A stretch of DNA of 18,880 bases from Campylobacter sp. Its GTDB lineage: Bacteria > Campylobacterota > Campylobacteria > Campylobacterales > Campylobacteraceae. How positions within the stretch are numbered: the stretch's first letter is position 1; every line of letters begins with the position of its first letter. Positions 1 to 6,493 of the stretch are shown here, piece by piece. The translations under genes and the position numbers were made by a program. Under the pieces are notes generated by a model. The model was not told where the DNA came from and made no database searches. It saw nothing but the letters and a program-made list of their open reading frames with translations. The DNA lies in assembly GCF_020024835.1 (NCBI RefSeq), contig NZ_JAHHTD010000031.1, positions 1-18,880 on the forward strand, written 5' to 3'.

Positions 1-234
1 AAACTAGCTTTGAAGTAAAAATTATATTTGACTTAGAACTTTATTTTATATAGTAAGATACAAATATAGTTTAAGTGATATAGATATATTTTAAGATTTG
101 GGTGTTATAGAATATTTAAGGTTGCATATAGCAACCAATTTATTAGTTTTTATTTATAAAAGTTGTAAATTATATTTTTATAAGTTATATTTTTTGTAAA
201 AAAACACTTAAGTTATCTCCAATTGGTAGTATGT
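1..234. other. AT-rich non-coding left edge
   Basis: All six frames are broken by stops at short intervals and I find no ribosome binding site followed by an open frame. The stretch contains the hairpin at 120-136, two perfect palindromic octamers (ACTTAAGT at 206-213 and CCAATTGG at 219-226) and an A7 run at 198-204. Read on the minus strand, the palindromes followed by T7 lie just past the glycosyltransferase stop codon and might help end its transcript. I see no gene remnant that I can name. Confidence 0.5.
120..136 (+). terminator. Weak candidate terminator hairpin
   Basis: A perfect 6-bp inverted repeat, GGTTGC and GCAACC around the 5-base loop ATATA, is followed by a T-rich stretch. 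It could end transcription of a plus-strand gene lying left of the window. One plus-strand frame is open from the left edge to a TAG at 51-53, but 16 codons are too few to call a gene. The stem is short and the T-run is interrupted, so this is tentative. Confidence 0.3.
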
Positions 235-1263
235 TTATTTTATTAATGAGAAAAATGATTTTGAAATTTTGATCATTATATAATTTAACTTATAAAATAA
301 GCGGTTGTAAAACTTTATTTTTGTATTGTGGGGGGGGGTATTTAAATTATTTTTTAATTTCATATTTAATTCTATCAATTCTTTTTGAAATATAGGAGTA
401 TTAAAAGCATAGTTCCACCATTTTTTGTGAAAACTTTTTACAAGATTATCTTCAAAATCATAAGAAAATTTCCAAGGTTTTATATCAGTATTATAATGTA
501 TGATTTTTAAATTTGATAGAGCATATTCGTGTTGTTTTCTTGTGTATCTAATCATATAATTTTCACATTCGCATTTAAAAGTCGCATTTTGCACTAAAGA
601 AAATCTTACAAAATTCCATTCTAATGGTAGTAAATAAATTTTATCTTTAAATATAATATTTAATACATCTTGATCACAAAAAATAGGATCATATAGTTTT
701 AAAAATTCTAAAGCTTGTTTTCTTATATTTGCTTTTTTCCATTCTCTTAGATTAAGCAACAAAAAACCAGCATTAAAATGGTAATTTGGGTTTAATTTTA
801 TATCTTTTTTATTATTTCTAGCTGAAATAGTATGATTTGGCATATATATAGAGTCAAGAACACAAGCACAAAATTTATCTTTTAAATCAAGTGAGAAAAG
901 TTCGCTAATATCACTTACAACTAGCATATCAACATCAAGATATAAGCATACATCAGCGTTAATGAACTCATCTATATAGAATCTTAAATAAGTTAAGTGA
1001 TTTTTGCTATTTTCAAAACCCCAAGCTCTAGCATTTTTAAATTCATTGTTTTTTACTTTATGTATTAAAATTTTGCATTGAATAATTTTATTTAACTCTT
1101 GTTCAAAATCACTAATTTTATTTAAATTATTTTTAGATATAAAATCACTTATTATATGAAAATTAATTTTATTATTAATATTTATATTTTTTACTATGCT
1201 ATAAATTAGCACAGATAGATATTTTATGTAATTATCATCAGAACAAAAAACTATGTTTAGCAC
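235..1263 (-). CDS. GT8-family glycosyltransferase, phase-variable C-terminus
   Basis: Retaining sugar transferase of the GT8 (LgtC-like) type, probably adding a hexose from a UDP-sugar to lipooligosaccharide or another surface glycan at the inner face of the cytoplasmic membrane; the exact donor and acceptor cannot be read from the sequence. Visible family marks are an N-terminal Rossmann strand, the metal-binding DVD (residues 110-112) inside LYLDVDMLV, FNAGFLLLNL (163-172), CDQDVLN (196-202) and HYN...KPW (256-264). The start is GTG at 1263-1261: an in-frame TGA lies directly upstream, and AAGGG sits 6 bases before it. The gene stands alone, divergent from the helicase. A run of nine C on the coding strand (330-338) lies at codons 309-312, after every catalytic motif. 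Nine C gives 342 residues; eight gives 315; ten gives 324. From memory, C. jejuni has no GT8 gene beside this helicase, so it may be strain- or species-specific. Confidence 0.88.
   Translation of the reverse strand: MLNIVFCSDDNYIKYLSVLIYSIVKNININNKINFHIISDFISKNNLNKISDFEQELNKIIQCKILIHKVKNNEFKNARAWGFENSKNHLTYLRFYIDEFINADVCLYLDVDMLVVSDISELFSLDLKDKFCACVLDSIYMPNHTISARNNKKDIKLNPNYHFNAGFLLLNLREWKKANIRKQALEFLKLYDPIFCDQDVLNIIFKDKIYLLPLEWNFVRFSLVQNATFKCECENYMIRYTRKQHEYALSNLKIIHYNTDIKPWKFSYDFEDNLVKSFHKKWWNYAFNTPIFQKELIELNMKLKNNLNTPPHNTKIKFYNRLFYKLNYIMIKISKSFFSLIK
330..338 (-). repeat. Poly-C tract (C9), contingency locus
   Basis: Nine consecutive G on the plus strand, read as C on the coding strand of the glycosyltransferase. 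Runs of eight or more G/C are the standard phase-variation tracts of Campylobacter and are otherwise absent from this AT-rich window; the next longest G run I see is six, at 18856-18861. Loss or gain of one base changes the last 34 residues of the product. Confidence 0.9.
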
Positions 1264-1292
1264 TCATTACCCTTTATTTTTCATTAAGTTAC

Positions 1293-1298
1293 ACTATA
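1293..1298 (-). promoter_or_regulatory. -10 box for the glycosyltransferase gene
   Basis: On the minus strand TATAGT lies about 30 bases before the GTG start, preceded by AT-rich sequence with no clear -35 box, as is usual in Campylobacter. It predicts a short leader of roughly 23 bases containing the AAGGG ribosome binding site. Confidence 0.45.
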
Positions 1299-1342
1299 TT
1301 TTTATTTAAATACTTCAAAATTGGAATTTAATATAAATTGAC

Positions 1343-1348
1343 TATAAT
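1343..1348 (+). promoter_or_regulatory. -10 box of the helicase gene (leaderless transcript likely)
   Basis: A perfect TATAAT ends 6 bases before the A of the helicase ATG at 1355, exactly where transcription would be expected to start. The bases between are ATTTTAAA-like, with no purine-rich ribosome binding site. An in-frame TAA at 1334-1336 rules out an upstream start. Confidence 0.6.
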
Positions 1349-1354
1349 TTTAAA

Positions 1355-2698
1355 ATGGTTTTAGAAAAATTAGCTGATTGTCTTAATAACGATAATGTTT
1401 TTTTAAGCGGAGGTGCTGGGGTTGGTAAAACATATCTTATCTTAGAACTAGTAAGATTTTATAGATCTAAGGCAAAAGTAGTAATAGTTTTAGGATCAAC
1501 TGCTATTAGCGCTTATGCACTAGGTGGGATTACCTTGCATAGCTTTTTTGCATTTAAAAGATGTCAAAATTACGATGAATTATATTATGAAGATAGAAAG
1601 CAAAAAGATAAATTAGATAAATTAAAACGAATTTTAAAGCAATGTGATTTATTAATTATTGATGAAATTTCAATGGTTAGTTCTTGGCATATGGAAATGA
1701 TTTATTATAGGTTAAATCATTTTGAATTTAGTGGCAGATTGTTATTGGCTGGAGATTTTTTTCAACTCCCTCCGGTAATAAATAAAAATTATTCTCAATC
1801 TTTATTTCAAGATAGCTATTATGCTTTTTCATCTCATATATGGCAAGAATTTAATTTTAAAAATATAAGACTTTCATTGCCAAAAAGAACTGATGATAGA
1901 GAATTTTATGAACATTTATTTTATATACGAATTGGAGAAGTTAGTTTTAAAACAATAGATTATTTTAAAACTATGTTGATAGATAAAAACAAATTAGTAT
2001 TTTATGAAGATGAATACACGTTGTTGTGTGCGACAAATAAAAAAACAAATTACATTAATGAAAAAAAGTTAAAACTTTTAGATACAGATGAAGTGATATT
2101 TGATGCAAGATTTGAAAAAATTGACTTAAATTTAGATGATAAAACTTTAAATCAATGGATTAAAGGATTAAATTTAATGTTTAATTTGAAAGTTAAAATA
2201 GGTGCTAAAATTATTTTTTGTATAAACAACAAAGAAGAAGGTTATTTTAATGGAGAACAAGGGAAAATTATCGATTTTATATATGAAGATAATGAGTGTT
2301 TAATTCTTATAGAAAAAAATAATGGAGATATTATTGAACTAAAGCCTTATGAATATACCTTCGAAGATTATGTTGTAAAAGATAATGAAAAAATTGAAGT
2401 AAATGTAAAGGCCAAATTTATACAATATCCTATAAAATTAGCTTATGCTATAACAATACATAAATCACAAGGAATGAGTATAGATAAATTAATATGTGAT
2501 ATTGATGGAATTTTTGAAAAAGGACAATTATATGTGTGTTTATCACGAGCAATTAATCCTAAAAATTTAAAAATTATTTATAGTGAGCAACTTCCTTTTG
2601 AAGATTATTTTTTAAAGATTTTAAAATATGATAAAAGTGTAAAAAGATTTTATCAAGAGCAAAAGTTTATTGATTTAGAAGAAGAGGGTGTAAAATGA
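1355..2698 (+). CDS. Pif1/RecD-like superfamily 1B DNA helicase
   Basis: ATP-driven DNA helicase of the Pif1/RecD2 kind (5'-3' translocation is typical of the family); likely role in DNA repair, recombination or replication of difficult structures, but the in vivo substrate is unknown. Motifs in order: Walker A GGAGVGKT (19-26), Walker B LLIIDEIS (99-106), motif III GDFFQLPPV (133-141), motif V IHKSQG (368-373) and motif VI YVCLSRA (393-399). At 447 residues it is compact, without the long N-terminal extension of RecD2 proteins. The ATG at 1355 is the only possible start: an in-frame TAA lies at 1334-1336, and the next Met is after Walker A. There is no Shine-Dalgarno sequence, and TATAAT at 1343-1348 places the transcript start on the ATG. 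The stop overlaps the next gene by ATGA. From memory the gene matches the putative helicase Cj0945c of C. jejuni in content and position. Confidence 0.9.
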   Translation: MVLEKLADCLNNDNVFLSGGAGVGKTYLILELVRFYRSKAKVVIVLGSTAISAYALGGITLHSFFAFKRCQNYDELYYEDRKQKDKLDKLKRILKQCDLLIIDEISMVSSWHMEMIYYRLNHFEFSGRLLLAGDFFQLPPVINKNYSQSLFQDSYYAFSSHIWQEFNFKNIRLSLPKRTDDREFYEHLFYIRIGEVSFKTIDYFKTMLIDKNKLVFYEDEYTLLCATNKKTNYINEKKLKLLDTDEVIFDARFEKIDLNLDDKTLNQWIKGLNLMFNLKVKIGAKIIFCINNKEEGYFNGEQGKIIDFIYEDNECLILIEKNNGDIIELKPYEYTFEDYVVKDNEKIEVNVKAKFIQYPIKLAYAITIHKSQGMSIDKLICDIDGIFEKGQLYVCLSRAINPKNLKIIYSEQLPFEDYFLKILKYDKSVKRFYQEQKFIDLEEEGVK

Positions 2699-3258
2699 AA
2701 ATATTTATTTTATGTTTTTTAATATTGTATTCTATCGCAGATACTATAAGTGTTGAAAATTTTAGAACGGATTTATATACAAAGACAGGAAATAATATCT
2801 TAAAAAAAATAGAATTAGATTTAGAATTTGAAGGCAATAAGCTAGAAGAAAATAAGATCAAAGATGCTTTAAATACCATTATTTCGAGTTATTTTTATGA
2901 GGATTTATTTACAGAAGTTGGAAAGAATAATTTTAAAGATACTTTATTAAAATTTAGTAATAAAAAATTTGATATAGAGGAATTAAAAAATTTTTTGAAA
3001 GATAATCTAAAACAAGATAAAGAAGATATTGCTAGATTTCAAGAATTAAAAAATCAAAAAAAGTATGTAGGAGAAGATACAAATAAAACCAAAATAAGTG
3101 ATTTAAATTCTAGCAATGATAAAGCTATGAGTGATTTAAATTCTAGTATGAATAAGGAAATAAACTCAAGTAAAGATACTATGAATATGATTTTAAAAAC
3201 TATGGAAGATACACAAAGACAAATGCTTTTACCAAGTAAAAATGAAGAGTTGTTTTAA
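2695..3258 (+). CDS. Small exported FliL-like protein with C-terminal coiled coil
   Basis: Protein of unknown function, probably in the periplasm or anchored in the inner membrane facing it. Residues 1-16 form a hydrophobic signal or anchor with a basic residue at 2. Residues about 20-100 resemble the periplasmic domain of FliL: a strand of the type KKIELDLEFEG, a helix, then YEDLFTEVGKNNFKDTLL, close to the family pattern 'edL.tpeGk..l'. The rest is charged and helical, with an 11-residue repeat (ISDLNSSNDKA / MSDLNSSMNKE, 134-155) suited to a coiled coil. True FliL binds flagellar stators; that this paralogue does so is inference only. The start ATG overlaps the helicase stop (ATGA), with AGAGGG 6 bases upstream (2683-2688), so the two are translationally coupled. 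By position it corresponds, from memory, to the periplasmic protein Cj0944c of C. jejuni. It converges on lolA with 9 bases between the stop codons. Confidence 0.75.
   Translation: MKIFILCFLILYSIADTISVENFRTDLYTKTGNNILKKIELDLEFEGNKLEENKIKDALNTIISSYFYEDLFTEVGKNNFKDTLLKFSNKKFDIEELKNFLKDNLKQDKEDIARFQELKNQKKYVGEDTNKTKISDLNSSNDKAMSDLNSSMNKEINSSKDTMNMILKTMEDTQRQMLLPSKNEELF
3097..3146 (+). repeat. 17-bp direct repeat, 33-bp period, in the FliL-like gene
   Basis: AGTGATTTAAATTCTAG occurs identically at 3097-3113 and 3130-3146. The 33-base period is exactly 11 codons, so the protein gains or loses whole hendecads (SDLNSS...). A third, degenerate unit (INSS) follows. It looks like an internal duplication within a coiled coil. 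Confidence 0.8.
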
Positions 3259-3267
3259 TTTATCTTT

Positions 3268-3777
3268 TTAGTTGTTTATTACATCGTAATGATTTGGAAA
3301 ATTTGGTATGAAAATTTTTTCATCTATTTTTTCATCTATTTTTTGATTAAATAGACTAGTTGTAACTAAATTTTGCAACTCATCTACATAGGAAATACTT
3401 GAGATTTGATTGTTTTTAAGATTAATTTTATATTTTATATTTTCATAATCTGCCTCATATAAATCATTATTAATTTTTTTAGCTTTCTTAAAAATTTGTT
3501 GAAGATTTGGTAAATTTTGAATTTTTGTAAAAATTACCTGCTCTAATTGAGGTTCGATAATTACTATCTTATGTTTGTTAATGTAAATTTGTTTAGAATT
3601 TGGATAGATGTAATTCCAAAATGCCTTATCTTGAGTGATGATAAAAGTTCCTTTGTATTCTATGAATGAGTTATTATTATAAACTTTTTGTATAAAATCA
3701 CTACTAAAATTCTTAAAATTAATATCAAAAGCTAGAAGTTGTGAAAAAGTAAAAATAAATATAAATAAATATTTCAT
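3268..3777 (-). CDS. lolA: Outer-membrane lipoprotein carrier LolA
   Basis: Periplasmic chaperone that takes lipoproteins released by the LolCDE transporter and carries them to the outer membrane. The 169-residue product starts with a signal peptide MKYLFIFIFTFSQLLA, with cleavage expected before FDIN. The mature part has the LolA pattern: an N-terminal helix (NFSSDFIQKV), then strands YKGTFIITQDKAFWNYIYP and IYINKHKIVIIEPQLEQV that build the open half-barrel. I chose the ATG at 3777 because AGGGA lies 5 bases before it and the signal peptide begins there. An upstream extension to a TTG at 3810 is unlikely because its codons 2-3 are the TATAAT promoter box. Near the C-terminus is a KIDEKIDEK repeat. 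The gene is divergent from secA, a sensible pairing of export functions. Identity rests on fold pattern and on position; LolA sequences diverge strongly. Confidence 0.8.
   Translation of the reverse strand: MKYLFIFIFTFSQLLAFDINFKNFSSDFIQKVYNNNSFIEYKGTFIITQDKAFWNYIYPNSKQIYINKHKIVIIEPQLEQVIFTKIQNLPNLQQIFKKAKKINNDLYEADYENIKYKINLKNNQISSISYVDELQNLVTTSLFNQKIDEKIDEKIFIPNFPNHYDVINN
3315..3344 (-). repeat. 12-bp tandem repeat (2.5 copies) in lolA
   Basis: On the plus strand the unit TTTTTTCATCTA is present twice (3315-3338) and followed by another T6 (3339-3344). It encodes KIDEKIDEK near the LolA C-terminus. The unit is four codons long, so changes in copy number stay in frame. Confidence 0.75.
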
Positions 3778-3801
3778 TATATCCCTCATTGTATTTTTTT
3801 C

Positions 3802-3807
3802 ATTATA
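3802..3807 (-). promoter_or_regulatory. -10 box of lolA
   Basis: Minus-strand TATAAT preceded by TTG, 24 bases before the ATG at 3777. It predicts a leader of about 18 bases containing the AGGGA ribosome binding site and fixes the lolA start downstream of it. Confidence 0.6.
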
Positions 3808-3858
3808 CAAAATTTACATAAATAGAGGATTTTTATATAGTTCTAAAATAAAATAAGC

Positions 3859-3864
3859 TATAAT
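3859..3864 (+). promoter_or_regulatory. -10 box of the secA operon
   Basis: TATAAT in AGCTATAATC, 31 bases before the secA ATG. It predicts a leader of about 25 bases that includes AAAGG ahead of the start. No good -35 box is visible upstream; the preceding sequence is AT-rich. It is divergent from the lolA -10 box about 50 bases away and may drive the unit as far as the radical SAM gene. Confidence 0.6.
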
Positions 3865-3895
3865 CTTGGCTTTAGATTTTATGTAAAGGCAAAAA

Positions 3896-6484
3896 ATGTT
3901 TTCTAACATATTTAAAGCAATATTTGGGACAAAAAATGATAGAGAAATAAAAAAATATTTAAAAAGAGTATCTCAAATTAATGCTTTAGAAACGAAATAT
4001 CAAGAATTAAGCGATGATGAATTAAAAAAAATTTTTATAGATTTTCAGACTAAAATTCAAAATAAAGAAAAAACTTTAGATCAAATTTTAAATGATGTAT
4101 TTGCTATTGTTAGAGAAGTTGGTAAAAGAACTTTAAATATGAGGCATTTTGATGTGCAATTAATCGGTGGTATGGTTTTGCACGAAGGTAAAATCGCTGA
4201 AATGAAAACTGGAGAGGGTAAGACTTTAGTGGCGACTTTACCTGTAGTATTAAATGCTATGGAAAAAAAAGGCGTGCATGTAGTTACGGTTAATGATTAT
4301 TTAGCTAAAAGAGATGCAAAGCAAATGAGTGCTATTTATAACTTCTTAGGTTTTAGCGTAGGTGTGGTTTTGTCAGAGAATAATAGCGACGAGGACCACA
4401 AAAAAGCGTATGAGTGTGATATTACTTATGGCACAAATAATGAATTTGGGTTTGATTATCTACGAGATAATATGAAATTTTCAAATTTAGAAAAAGTTCA
4501 AAGAGAGCATAATTTTGTTATAGTAGATGAAGTTGATAGTATTTTAATAGATGAAGCAAGAACTCCTCTTATTATCAGCGGACCTACTAATAGGACTTTA
4601 GATGGATATATAAAAGCAAATGAGGTTGCTAAGCAAATGCAAAAAGGTAAGGCAGCGCTTACGCCTCAAGAATTGCCAACAGGTGATTTTGTAGTTGATG
4701 AGAAGAATAGGACTATATTAATAACTGAATCTGGAATATTAAAAGCTGAAAAATTATTTGGAGTGGAGAATTTATATAGTTTAGATAATGCTATTTTAGC
4801 ACATCAATTAGACCAAGCTTTAAAAGCACATAATTTATTTGAAAAAGATGTTCATTATGTTTTAAGAAATAAAGAAATTGTAATCGTTGATGAATTTACA
4901 GGTCGTTTAAGTGAAGGAAGACGTTTTAGTGATGGATTACATCAAGCTCTTGAAGCTAAAGAAGGGGTTAAAATTCAAGAAGAAAGCCAAACTTTAGCAG
5001 ATATTACTTTTCAAAATTATTTTAGAATGTATAAAAAATTAGCTGGTATGACTGGCACAGCTCAAACTGAAGCAACTGAATTTTCTCAAATTTATAATTT
5101 AGATGTAATTTCTATTCCTACAAATATACCGGTTGTAAGAGTGGATAAAGATGATTTAATTTATAAAACGCAAAATGAAAAATTTAAAGCAGTAATAGAA
5201 GAAATAAAAAAAGCTAATGCTAAGGGTCAACCTGTATTAGTCGGCACAGCAAGTATAGAAAGAAGTGAAGTGTTTCATAGTATGCTTGCAAAAGAACGTA
5301 TAGCTCATCACGTGCTTAATGCTAAAAATCACGAACAAGAAGCTTTGATTATACAAGATGCAGGAAAAAAAGGTGCAGTAACTATAGCTACAAATATGGC
5401 AGGACGTGGAGTTGATATAAAAATTAATGATGAAGTTAGAGCTCTAGGTGGGCTTTATATTATAGGAACAGAGCGTCATGAAAGCAGAAGGATAGATAAT
5501 CAACTTCGTGGTCGTGCAGGGCGTCAGGGCGACCCTGGAATTAGTAGATTTTATTTGAGTTTAGAAGATAATCTTTTAAGAATATTTGGTGGCGATCGTA
5601 TTAAAAATATTATGGAGAGATTGGGCATAGAAGAGGGTGAGCATATAGAAAGTCGCATTGTTACAAGAGCAGTTGAAAATGCACAAAAAAAAGTTGAAAA
5701 TTTACATTTTGAAAGTAGAAAACATTTACTTGAGTATGATGATGTAGCAAATGAACAAAGAAAAACTATATATAATTATAGAAATGAATTATTAGATGAA
5801 AATTTTAATATTCAAAATAAAATTCTTAAGAATATTGGCGAATATAGTAATTATATTGTGAATCAAACTTATACAAATGTAGAATCTGAAAATTCCTCAT
5901 TTTTTAATGCTTTAAAACAAAGAATTATGTATGAGTGCAATATAGAACTAAATGAGAGTGATTTTAAAAATTTAAGTGAAATTGAAAGTGAGAATAAGCT
6001 TATTGAAATTTTAGAAAAAAAATACAAAGATAAAATGAGCTTTATAAATCAACAAGAAGCTAGAAAAATAGAAAGGATTTTGTATCTTCAAATTTTAGAT
6101 AATCTTTGGAGGGGACATTTATACCAAATGGATATTTTAAAAACTGGAATAGGACTTAGAAGTTATAATCAAAAAGATCCATTGGTTGAGTATAAAAAAG
6201 AAAGTTACAATCTCTTTATGGAGCTTGTTGAGCGTATAAAATTTGATAGTTTAAAGTTGCTATTTAATGTGGTATTTACACAAGAAAATACTCAAGAATT
6301 AGAAGAAAAAATACATAATGCTAATGAAGAAATTGTGGCCAATACTACGGAAAATGGTGTAGATGAAAATGGAGAGTTGCAGATTTATAAGGTGCCTAGA
6401 AATTCACTTTGTCCGTGCAATAGTGGAAAGAAGTATAAAGATTGTCATGGCAAAAGTGGTCCTAAGAAAGGGATTTTAGCATAA
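3896..6484 (+). CDS. secA: Preprotein translocase ATPase SecA
   Basis: Cytoplasmic and membrane-peripheral motor that pushes unfolded preproteins through SecYEG using ATP. At 862 residues it has normal length. Seen in order: Walker A MKTGEGKT (103-110), the DEVD Walker B (211-214) followed by SILIDEARTPLI, a preprotein-crosslinking region after it, the second nucleotide-binding fold with ATNMAGRGVDI and RGRAGRQGDPG, the helical scaffold and wing domains, and a C-terminal zinc-binding tail with C839, C841, C850 and H851. The ATG start has AAAGG 6 bases upstream. Three A8 runs (4263-4270, 5685-5692, 6015-6022) occur within it; in an essential gene they are presumably not used as switches. It is the first gene of a long unit; flgR follows after 9 bases. 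From memory the divergent lolA neighbour matches C. jejuni (Cj0943/Cj0942c), whereas flgR downstream does not. Confidence 0.98.
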   Translation: MFSNIFKAIFGTKNDREIKKYLKRVSQINALETKYQELSDDELKKIFIDFQTKIQNKEKTLDQILNDVFAIVREVGKRTLNMRHFDVQLIGGMVLHEGKIAEMKTGEGKTLVATLPVVLNAMEKKGVHVVTVNDYLAKRDAKQMSAIYNFLGFSVGVVLSENNSDEDHKKAYECDITYGTNNEFGFDYLRDNMKFSNLEKVQREHNFVIVDEVDSILIDEARTPLIISGPTNRTLDGYIKANEVAKQMQKGKAALTPQELPTGDFVVDEKNRTILITESGILKAEKLFGVENLYSLDNAILAHQLDQALKAHNLFEKDVHYVLRNKEIVIVDEFTGRLSEGRRFSDGLHQALEAKEGVKIQEESQTLADITFQNYFRMYKKLAGMTGTAQTEATEFSQIYNLDVISIPTNIPVVRVDKDDLIYKTQNEKFKAVIEEIKKANAKGQPVLVGTASIERSEVFHSMLAKERIAHHVLNAKNHEQEALIIQDAGKKGAVTIATNMAGRGVDIKINDEVRALGGLYIIGTERHESRRIDNQLRGRAGRQGDPGISRFYLSLEDNLLRIFGGDRIKNIMERLGIEEGEHIESRIVTRAVENAQKKVENLHFESRKHLLEYDDVANEQRKTIYNYRNELLDENFNIQNKILKNIGEYSNYIVNQTYTNVESENSSFFNALKQRIMYECNIELNESDFKNLSEIESENKLIEILEKKYKDKMSFINQQEARKIERILYLQILDNLWRGHLYQMDILKTGIGLRSYNQKDPLVEYKKESYNLFMELVERIKFDSLKLLFNVVFTQENTQELEEKIHNANEEIVANTTENGVDENGELQIYKVPRNSLCPCNSGKKYKDCHGKSGPKKGILA

Positions 6485-6493
6485 GGTTTTTTA

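Noticed and set aside
2667..2879. Minus-strand open frame of 70 codons
   Set aside because: Lies opposite the helicase end and the FliL-like gene; no ribosome binding site or recognisable domain, and both opposite genes are well supported.
4263..4270. A8 run in secA as a phase-variation tract
   Set aside because: The gene is essential and A8 runs are common by chance in this AT-rich sequence (two more in the same gene).
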